This document shows positions 56,601 to 64,000 of a DNA stretch of 64,000 nt, piece by piece. The notes below the pieces were generated by a model, which saw nothing but the letters and a program-made list of their open reading frames with translations, ran no database searches and was not told where the DNA came from. A program made the translations under genes and the position numbers. Location of the stretch: the NCBI RefSeq assembly GCF_932274485.2, contig NC_065885.2:27665062-27729061 (forward strand), written 5' to 3'. Each line of letters begins with the position of its first letter. Within the stretch, counting starts at the first letter, position 1. Source of the stretch: Patella vulgata (Eukaryota; Mollusca; Gastropoda; Patellidae).

Positions 56601-58607
56601 GATGATCTCTCAAACAAGGGATCACGCGAGGACGTCGGGCGCGAAGGTGACCCCTATGCAGTCGATTCCGAATCGTCTGGCCACTCACTCTCACACCAGT
56701 GTCTGTTTGAAGACGAGCGCTGATCTGATTTGCTGTGATGACACGATTTCTCAAGGCCAAGGTACGGATAAATCGATCCTGGGCTTGAGTTGTCGCCCTT
56801 GGTCGACCTGAGCGTGGTCTGTCCTGTACAGATTGTGTATCACGGTATCTGGACCATAGCCTGCTTATGACAGACTGAGAAACATTCATCGTCCGCGCCA
56901 CAACCGCCTGTGTTGTGCCGATCTGTAGCATGCCAAGGGCACGTAACCTTTCATTTTGGGTAAGCCGACGCATATCAAAATTTGTTTTCTGGTCACTAAA
57001 ACAATTAAACTGATGTTTCCACCCTGGAATTCAATGCCACAATGACTGTAACATTCAAAGTCAGAGTCGTGCAAATCTTGGGTTGGACCCCCATGATGAT
57101 CCCAAGCATCACCTGCATTCCATGCGGTAGCTATTGGTGCGTTTGGGCGTCACATGTAACTGGAAATGTTTCTTCTGTTAGGTTCTATAGTGACTTTTTT
57201 CGTAGTCATTTGCATATTTTAGTATTATGCCCCCAAAATCAAATATCCCCTACTTTTTTTGAATAGTATAGATGTAATTATCAGAAAATCATTAGAATTT
57301 GTTTGGTTGTTATAAAGTTCTGCCCCATGTTAACATTAAGTATACGAAACATTTAATATCTTGTATTTTGCTGTTCAAGTTATCAAAATTCATTGAAAAT
57401 AAATATAGTTGTTCGCCTCAAGACCTTAAACCCTGTTTATCAATCTGAAGTCAATCGGATATTAACTTTAGCCTCTACAGCGTCCACAAGATTTTTTGAA
57501 GTGATCGTGGGCCATAACCCTGGCATTAATTATCGAAAATGACTGAAAATCAATATGCGTCTTCGTCTCATGACCTTAAACACAGTGTATAAATTTAAAG
57601 TCAATCGAATATTAACTTTGTAGAGCGCCCACAAGCAATTGTGGACGCCGGACGGACAGGGGCGACAATATACGGCCACATTTCAATGTGGGCGTGTAAA
57701 AACTAAAGCGAAACCTGTTCTAATTAATAGCAGGAACATTTAAAATTTATCTTTAGATGGTCTTAGTACCGTACATTTACTTTGGAACGTCGAAAAAGAT
57801 CTTGCATAAAAGAAGCAAAACACTTCGAAACCTGTTTCAAAAATACGTAAAAATTGTCAAATCGAAATCTTCCCCGATTTTGTTTAACATTGATTGTTAT
57901 AGATAATGGAACTAGTTGTCGCGTGGATTTCTGGGAATTCCAATCTGGGAAAACCGACCTTAATCTGTGACCGGAATACACATATCTTACGCAAATTTTT
58001 TATGAGTTTCCATGAATTTCGCCGAGACATGGACACCGATAAAACCGACGGATGCATTGTACATAATAGCTCACGGAATATAAATGTAATATTGGTAAAT
58101 GTTACCGGGGAAAGGTTTGGCAGGTTTGTATGCTATCGTCTGTGAATAGTCGTCGCCGATGAATGGTATCGTCGATAGATGCTATGTGAAGGCATTAATC
58201 GCATGATCCATAGTGCGCGTACTACGGAATACTTTTTGTATTAAAATTCATCTTGTTTTATATAAATCGAAAATTCTTAGTTTTGTGTTTAGTCTTGTAT
58301 ATTCCCCAGTAAGGTCACACCTTGACAATCCTGTGGCATCACCATATTTTGGCCATATGTCCACTCCTTTCCGACTTGCTTAATGAAACACTACCGATGA
58401 CAAATAAGACAACGACTCGTTCTACTCACCATAGTATTTTGCAAAGTGCCCATCTGCTTTCAGCAACAAAATTAATTCTTCTTTGGTAAGATCATGTGGG
58501 TCAATTCCGAAGCGTTTACTGGACACACCATTAGCAATATCATTTGATAAGACAGTAGCAGATGACACAACCAGAACTACAGCCGACAAAAGTAATACTA
58601 ACTTCAT
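53606..58607 (-). CDS. two-exon gene for a secreted protein of unknown function (192 residues)
   Basis: Exon 1 is 58607-58430 and exon 2 is 54006-53606. The donor (G then GTGAGT) and acceptor (TATTTTACAG) fit consensus, and the split codon GGT (Gly60) restores one continuous frame, strong evidence of a real gene. Residues 1-18 or so (MKLVLLLSAVVLVVSSATVL) form a signal peptide. The mature N-terminus (about 21-59) has DPHDLTKEELILLLKADGHF, probably a short helix. The exon 2 part (61-192) is basic and probably globular, with RPKRSI at 79-84, VTHHFFRPGNY at 108-118, FRGLNPSN at 125-132, GWTGTL at 143-148 and PTLSI at 169-173, ending FRFNPNHQNPQ. There are no cysteines. I do not recognise the family. 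The PTL-I...F-R-F ending vaguely recalls C-terminal domains of bacterial polymorphic toxins, a weak impression only. The RPKR site could be a furin-type cleavage site. The 4.4-kb intron holds a Tc1 copy. Confidence 0.85.
54007..55737 (-). other. intron sequence of the secreted-protein gene (3' part)
   Basis: No exon-like sequence is seen here. It holds the 30-bp palindromic tandem repeat (54201-54310), a poly-A run at about 55365-55386, and a short ATTTAACGTCC-type piece near 54680 that recalls the 3' end of the SINEs in this window. Confidence 0.6.
54201..54310 (+). repeat. 30-bp tandem repeat with palindromic core, in intron
   Basis: Units at 54231-54260 and 54261-54290 are identical (ATTAACACAAACTTGTGTTC plus TTTTTAATGC); a diverged unit precedes (54201-54230) and a partial one follows. 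Each unit contains ACACAAACTTGTGT, an inverted repeat that can form a small hairpin. ACACAAGTACTTGTGT just upstream (54176-54191) is a related palindrome. Confidence 0.88.
55740..57266 (-). mobile_element. Tc1-family DNA transposon, copy 2, in the host-gene intron
   Basis: Inverted ends CTATTCAAAAAAAGTAGGGG occur at both ends, flanked by a clean TA duplication (55738-55739 and 57267-57268). It is 1527 bp and nearly identical to 3609-5136, in reverse orientation. It lies inside the intron of the secreted-protein gene, with the transposase on the same strand as the host gene. The intact duplication and close match indicate a recent insertion. Confidence 0.97.
55954..56973 (-). pseudogene. Tc1 transposase, copy 2 (premature stop)
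   Basis: ATG at 56973 opens MRRLTQNERLRALGMLQIGT and the whole N-terminal DNA-binding part is in frame here, unlike copy 1. D151 and D241 are present. The open frame ends at codon 256, where a glutamine codon of copy 1 (CAA) is TAA; the same sequence then continues to the normal stop at 55954 and includes the E276 block. The product would lack the third catalytic residue, so this copy cannot work alone. Residue 130 is Arg where copy 1 has Ser, and the residue two before the stop also differs (Tyr for His). The two copies carry different, single inactivating changes. Confidence 0.93.
57269..58429 (-). other. intron sequence (5' part), with a P2-related repeat
   Basis: At 57480-57705 lies a repeat with GGCCATAACCCTGGCATTAA, CACAAGCAATTGTGGACGCC, GGACGGACAGGGGCGACAAT and CAATGTGGGCGTGTAAAAAC, sharing its right end with family P2 but with a different core. 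The remaining sequence has no exon that I recognise. Confidence 0.65.
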
Positions 58608-58663
58608 TTTGAATAGAAATTCTACCCCTTGCTATGTAAATATGACCAACAGAAATGTTTACA

Positions 58664-58678
58664 TGTAATTTATACATT
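58664..58678 (-). promoter_or_regulatory. TATA-like box upstream of the secreted-protein gene
   Basis: The minus strand reads ATGTATAAATTACATG about 60 bases before the ATG at 58607, a good TATA position for a 5' leader of roughly 30 bases. A (TA)n run at about 58688-58704 lies further upstream and makes chance TATA matches more likely. Confidence 0.45.
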
Positions 58679-58704
58679 TTATCCCGGATATATATATATA
58701 TATA

Positions 58705-60074
58705 ATTCCCCGAAAAAATATAAATAATTCTCCTTAAATTTGCCAAGCTGCCGCTCCCAGAGGATAAAACAGCAAACACATTTGTCTAAACACACCTATG
58801 TTTAAGCAAAATAAAAAAGCAATTATGAAACAATATTCAAGCATGAAAAACACAAGTCCACTTTCGAAAACATATGTAAATAATATTACATTTACTAGTA
58901 TAGTTATATTCATTTATAAAGAATGTTACAGAATATGCAACACACAAAAAAAGAAACCAATACAATTAAAACTTAACACCATTTTGATTTAGACTGGACT
59001 GGTGTTTTGGGAAGCAATTCATTAGGAATGGTAGCACTATCACAATATCCCAATTACTAAATGCCTATCAAAGAAGTTATACGTCATCAATATGGAGATG
59101 TGGCTACTAGACTAAAAAACAGCATTGTGAAGTCAGGAGGCAAGTATATTCGGGTTTGCAACAATTTGACATTTTTAATAATGCGCAGAAATGTATATCT
59201 ATGTCATATCTTTCCATACATAATCTTTTACCAACGCATACCAGAGAAACACAAGACACGGTGAAAGACTTTGTACATATAGCATATAATTGGGGTCTTC
59301 AAGTTCATCAAAGTCCATGTAGCTAACTTTGCCAGTAAGACAATTTGAGGACTGCCAGTTAAATGGGCATTGTGTAAGATTTAAGGTAAAGAGCTGGCCG
59401 TTTTCGCTATAATTTTTCAAAAATAAATAATGCAAAATAAATATACTGAAAATTTCATTCAAATTACTTGATTTTATGTCAAGTTATAAATGGTTGCAGT
59501 TTCGACAAAATGTGTGCACCGTACTGGCCATTCGAGTCCTAGCATCGCTTCTCCACTTTTCAATTAAATCATTAAATGGCCGAACCGTTGAAATCTATTT
59601 AAAATCGACAGTTGATTATGGTCTTGTCCCGTTAATAAATTTTTAATATCTAATTTATATAACATTTCAGACCCAAACAAAAACCTGCAATAGGCAGATT
59701 TAGTTCTTACATAAGTAGTGACTATAGTGAACGGGATAAAAAAAATAGTACTATTGTACGAAATTTCAATACCACACTCGTGGAATCCACGCGAAATCAT
59801 GAAAGAGCTTTGGGGGTAAATTCAAACTGCCCTCGATACTAGTGAGTCAATGCAGATAGGGATGGAATGGTGTAATTCTCTGTTGTGGTCAGAGATGAAT
59901 TTACTAACTATAAGAATCAGATTTGATACTGTCTTTTGGCTAGACATAAAACAGAAATTAATTTACTTCCATCAAAATTGGCTATGTGCAGAGCTTTTTG
60001 GAAATTCCTATTCCCCGAAGTCTATGCCAGTAAATTCCCATGTAGTTTTCGTTACGGAACTGATCTCATCTTTT
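58705..60074. other. no gene recognised
   Basis: Upstream flank of the host gene. Frames of 64-94 residues on either strand carry no domain. No repeat end recognised. Confidence 0.5.
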
Positions 60075-61215
60075 TTAAAACAAGCCAACAGTGAGGCTGA
60101 TGTCCCCCGCCGAAATTGCAAAATAAATAGATGACACATATTAATTAATCGCACAGTTTCATCACTATCTATCAGGTAGAATCAAGATTATCTTGTCTCA
60201 AACCATCGACAAGCTTAAGCTCGAAATGTTAATCATTGAAGTCAGTCAAGACATTCACCTAATGAACATCTACATCAAGTTTAAACATTCACCTAATAGA
60301 CACCTACGCCAAGTTTGAACATTCTACCTCAATTAGAAGAAGAGTTATTGTGTTCCAAAGTCTCGGCCAATCAAATTGCTTATCACTCTGCTTACCCTCA
60401 GCAAAAAAATTTCATTATCGAACTTAGTCAAGGTAGTGATATAATAAAGCTGTACACTTTCACTTAATAAGAAATAAAGTTATCGTGTCCCAAAGCATCA
60501 AACAATCAAACTGCTTATCTCTGCTTACCCTAAGCAGAAAATTCAAACTCCATCAAGGCATTCACCTAATTGACACCAACATCAAGTTTGAACATTCTAG
60601 CTCCATTATAATGAGAGTTATTGTGTTCCAAAGTCTTGAACAATCAAATTGCTTATCACTCTGCTTACCTTGAGCAGAAAATGCTCATTATCGAACTCCA
60701 TCAAGGCATTGACCTAATAAACACCTACACCAAGTTTGAACATTCTAGCTCAATTAGAGAGAGAGTTATTATTGTGTTCCAAAGTCTCTGACAATGAAAT
60801 TGCTTATCACTCTGCTTACCCTGAGCAGAAAATGCTCATTGTCGAACTTAGTCAAGGTATTGATGTAATAAAACTATACACCAAGTTTCATCACTCTCAC
60901 TTAAATAGAACTAAGTTATTTTGTCCCAAAGCATCAACCAATCAAATTGCTTACCTCTGCTTACTCTTAGCAGAAAATGCTCATCTTCGAACTCCATCAC
61001 GGCATTGACCTAATACTGTGTTCCAAAGTCTCCGCCAATCAAATTGCTTATCACTCTGCTTACCCTGAGCAGAAAATGCCCATTATCGAACTTAGTCAAG
61101 GTATTGATGTAATGAAACTATACACCAAGTTTCATCACTCTCACTTAATTAGAACTAAAGTTATGGTGTCCCAAAGAATCAACCAATCAAATTGCTTATC
61201 TCTGCTTACCCTAAG
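60075..61215 (+). repeat. tandem-core element family P1, copy 2
   Basis: Shares the left end CAAGCCAACAGTGAGGCTGA and TGTCCCCCGCCGAAAT with copy 1 at 30091, followed by the same array of roughly 150-bp units (TTCCAAAGTCT.. and CCCAAAGCATCAA.. types). It lacks the tetranucleotide right end and stops within a unit at about 61215. Open peptide frames here (for example 60736-61222) are by-products of the repeat. Confidence 0.82.
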
Positions 61216-61386
61216 CTCTTGAATAGTGTATGTTTAATTTTAAACTCTGCCCCTTAAAGTTCCACCTTGGAGATAAGTTTATTCTCTTTTTTCAGAATTT
61301 TGTTTTAAAGACGTAAACAATATCGCATGAAAATTCAGTTTCCGTTTGACATGGCGCTTCACTGGCTTCTGTTACCTTCCTCCTAT
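61216..61386. other. spacer, no gene recognised
   Basis: Short spacer between the P1 array and a SINE; nothing recognised. Confidence 0.5.
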
Positions 61387-61683
61387 CACTCTGTAGATAG
61401 ATAGAGAGAAATGGGGTTTAACGTCCACTCTACACAAACTAGGTCATTTGGGGACTAACATATGGTTTTAATTTTATTTCAATAATTCGTTTGCGCGTAG
61501 GGGTCTCTGGCAGTGGGCGGAAACCGGAGGACCCGGAGAAAACCCACGAGGTTGGACAGGCGACCCTATTCCTTGTCACGTAGAACTGGGGATTCGAAAC
61601 CACGCCAGTTGACTCAATGACAGGCCTTATGATACACCACGCACGTGCTAACCATTCGGCGACCCCCCCCCACTCTGTAGATA
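61387..61683 (-). repeat. Meta-domain-type SINE with 13-bp target duplication
   Basis: On the minus strand: tRNA-like head (GTCGCCGAATGGTTAGCACG as box A region, GTGGTTTCGAATCCCCAG as box B), GTGACAAGGAATAGGGTCGC, the core block GGGTTTTCTCCGGGTCCTCC and GGTTTCCGCCCACTGCC, GCGCAAACGAATTATTGAAA, and a 3' end GTGGACGTTAAACCCCATTT. CACTCTGTAGATA flanks it at 61387-61399 and 61671-61683. The GGTTTTCTCCGGGT..CTCCGG block is the Meta-domain signature seen in molluscan SINEs (assignment from memory). Confidence 0.92.
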
Positions 61684-62229
61684 CAACAGATTTTGGTTAA
61701 TGTACACACATACCATTATGTAGGTGTGTTTGGAAAATACTGTAAATGTGTTTAATTTCATTATTACTGTAATTTTTGTTAATTTTCTCATGGAAGATTG
61801 ATTTATATAAGCCTTGGTTTGTTCTTGGATGTCATAATTATATGTTGTATCCTAATTAATAATTAAAAAGCCCCAAATCGCATGTAAGGTTGTCGTGTTT
61901 CCTACGTTTCAACGAGTAGAGACTCGATTCAACTGGCACAGCCGGATGTTTTGTTTGGTTGTCAATATTAATTTCTTACTACGCAATATATCGAAACCAA
62001 CTATTTATAAAAGATCAGATAATTTGAGAGAAAAAAATCCGTGCATTACACTGATTTGATTTATTCTCTACTTACGATTAAAGCGATAATTATAGTTATA
62101 AATAAAGCCATTTCCATTATTATCCATTTGGCGGAGGCAGAAATAATTTTGACTTAGGTGGATTTATACGACTTCCTGAATAAACTATAATTTTCGCTTA
62201 AAATGCCAGTAGATAATTAAATAAAGGTT
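61684..62229. other. no gene recognised
   Basis: AT-rich, non-coding; nothing recognised. Confidence 0.5.
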
Positions 62230-62460
62230 GGTGAAATTAAATGAAATGGGATTTAACATCCTACTTTTCTGTCAGGGGCTCCTTTACGTGCACGTCAATG
62301 TGTACACGGGGCCTCGGTTTTTCGTCCCCTCCGAATGACCAAATGTTATCCCATAACTAGCCCTACACCACTGACAATAAGGGGGCACGCCTGAAAATGC
62401 CGACGAACTTCCTCGATCAAATACGGTTCCTCCAGGTTAGCGAGATAGTGTATTGCTCCG
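62230..62460 (-). repeat. tRNA-derived SINE (ATTTC tail), internally deleted copy
   Basis: AATGAAATGGGATTTAACATCCTAC at the left joins directly to CTCCTTTACGTGCACGTCAATG and GGTTTTTCGTCCC, then GCACGCCTGAAAATG and GGTTCCTCCAGGTTAGCGAG. Relative to full copies, about 120 bp between the tail and the GTGCACGTAAAAG block is missing. Confidence 0.82.
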
Positions 62461-62499
62461 TGAGCATCCGCCTCTCCCTGTATGGTTGGTTTCGAACTT

Positions 62500-62700
62500 A
62501 TATCCTCTTATAACATATCTTCGTCTTCAACGGAACTAATAGCGAGCTCAAAATCGTCTATCGACCTGTTATCACCCTCTACTTTATTGCGTCACTTCCC
62601 TATCAGCCGTAACAAAACTTGTAAGTTAAAACTATATTTTGAACGTGCTTAACCAGTTATATCACATTAATATTTCTCTATAACTTGGATGCATAGTTTC
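62500..62700 (+). repeat. dispersed repeat family D1, copy 3 (diverged)
   Basis: Shares GCGTCACTTCC, GTAAGTTAAAACTATATTTTGAAC and GTGCTTAACCAGTTATATCACAT with copies at 8330 and 24355. The most diverged of the three. Confidence 0.55.
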
Positions 62701-62743
62701 ATCACCACCGTGCATGGGTTTTCGCCCATCTACAATATATTGT

Positions 62744-64000
62744 AGAAAGCAGGGGACTATTAAAATGGGCTCGTCCGTCTGTCTGTCCTTCTGTTTGTCC
62801 GTCACACTTTTTGGGACACAATAACTCTCCATCTAATTGAGCTAGAACGTTCAAACTTAGTGTATGTGTTTATTAGGTCAATGCCTTGATGGAGTTCGAG
62901 GATGAGCATTTTTCTGCTTAGGATAAGCTGAGATAATCACTTTGATTGGTTGATGCTTTGGGACACGATAACTTCAGTTCTACTTAAGTGAGAGTGATGA
63001 AATTTGGTGTATAGTTTCATTACATCAAGACCTTGACTAAGATCGATAATGAGCATTTTCTGCTCAGGGTAACCAGAGCGATAAGCAATTTGATTGGTCG
63101 AGACTTTGGAACACAATAACTCTCCTTCTAATTGAGCTAGAATGTTCACACTTGGTGTAGGTGTTTATTAGGTGAATGCCTTGATGGAGTTCGAAGATGA
63201 GAAGTTCCTGCTTAGGGTAAGCAGAGATGAGCAATTTGATCAATTGATGCTTTGGGACACGATAACTTTAGTTCTTATTAAAGGGACAATAACATTCTTG
63301 CTGGCTTGACAGCTCCAGAAAATAAAAAATAGCCTTATTCTAAGTACTAGATGTTTAAGTGTCCTACCTGTTGTGTAAATTATCCATTACATCCTATTTT
63401 ACTTGTCCAGAGGGTTCAAAAATATTATTAAATCGAAGTTTCATTTGAAAAGGTTTACGTTAGACGTTTCAAACCATTATGTTGAATTTTTCAAAATTTT
63501 TAAATAAAGTGTGTTAAGATGAAATTTGTATCATCAATTAATTGAAATATTCTAAAATAGTACAATTTGTTGACCAGAATAAAGATTGGGACATATTATT
63601 CAGTTACAACAAGAGTGGTATTGAGCCTTTAAGTGAGAGTGAGGACACTTGGTGTATAGTTTTATCACATCAATAACTTGACTAAGTTTGATAATGAGCA
63701 TTTTCTGCTCAGGGTAAGCCTTGATGGAGTTTGATGATAAACCTTGTCTGCTTACGGTAAGCAGAGATAATCAATCTGATTGGTTGATGCTTTGGGGCAT
63801 GATAACTTTAGTTTTAATTAATTGAGAGTGATGAAACTCCGAGTATAGATTCACTATATCATAACCTTGACTAAGTTCGATGATGAGAATTTTCTGCTTA
63901 GGCTAAGGAGCGGTAAGCAATTTGATTGGTCAAAACTTTGGAAAATAACAACTCTGCTTTTCATTGAGGTAGAATGTTTAAACTTGATGTAGATGTTCAT
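62744..64000 (-). repeat. tandem-core element family P1, copy 3, runs off the window
   Basis: The right end is at 62744: GAAAGCAGGGGACTATTAAA, then CGTCCGTCTGTCTGTCC, the reverse of the copy-1 end. Core units follow toward the window end with GATTGGTTGATGCTTTGGGA and TTTGATTGGTCGAGACTTTG. A TTAA MITE interrupts it at 63278-63632. The left end lies beyond 64000. Confidence 0.82.
63278..63632 (+). mobile_element. second TTAA MITE family, nested in P1 copy 3
   Basis: Begins TTAAAGGGACAATAACATTC and ends in the reverse complement of TTAAAGGCTCAATACCACTC, giving imperfect inverted ends of about 20 bp and a TTAA duplication (63278-63281, 63629-63632). Flanks rejoin as the array phrase GTTCTTA..TTAAGTGAGAGTGA, as in uninterrupted units (TTCTACTTAAGTGAGAGTGA at 62979). 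The body of about 347 bp is AT-rich with no coding sequence and is unrelated to the 30382 family. Confidence 0.82.

Noticed and set aside
60736-61222. Repetitive peptide frames (90 and 81 residues) with recurring LYTKFHHSHL
   Set aside because: They arise from the P1 tandem repeat units; the same peptide appears in several frames and copies and at 62937-63149.

Overview
This window reads as animal nuclear DNA, AT-rich, almost gene-free and packed with transposable elements. The tRNA-derived SINEs with an ATTTC tail, the Meta-domain-type SINEs, the tandem-core elements ending in ACGG/ACAG-type tetranucleotide runs, and the mix of Tc1, PIF/Harbinger, Polinton and jockey/CR1-like elements point to a lophotrochozoan, most likely a mollusc. 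That assignment is inference from repeat style, not from a diagnostic gene.

Layout. 1-3.6 kb holds no recognised gene. 3.6-5.1 kb is a nearly whole Tc1 transposon, immediately followed by a minus-strand LINE (5.1-7.7 kb). 7.7-13 kb is dispersed repeats and a SINE. 13.1-13.4 kb is a Gypsy integrase fossil, then a decayed PIF/Harbinger element (13.5-14.9 kb). 16.2-18.2 kb is a non-autonomous element with about 270-bp inverted ends and a 10-bp target duplication (MULE-like). 18.3-20.3 kb has duplicated sequence and a faint recombinase-like fragment. 21-30 kb is SINE, dispersed repeats and a pair of long inverted arms. 30-34 kb holds a tandem-core repeat element with a TTAA MITE nested in it, a second copy of that MITE, and another inverted-repeat element. 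34.5-35.1 kb is a RecQ-like helicase pseudogene with two recognisable introns. 35-38 kb has SINEs. 39.6-40.7 kb has a fossil paralogue exon of the host gene below, followed by a MITE full of a 7-bp repeat. 41-44 kb has repeats and a Tc1-like relic. 45-51.3 kb is a broken Polinton. 51.5-53 kb is repeat-rich. 60-64 kb holds two more tandem-core elements and SINEs.

The one convincing host gene is on the minus strand, 58607 to 53606: two exons in perfect phase encode a 192-residue secreted protein of unknown function, with a TATA-like box and a polyA signal. Its 4.4-kb intron carries the second, nearly identical copy of the Tc1 transposon. The broken exon near 39.6 kb shows that this gene belongs to a small family. 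Nothing else looks like an intact host gene, and no tRNA, rRNA or CRISPR was found.
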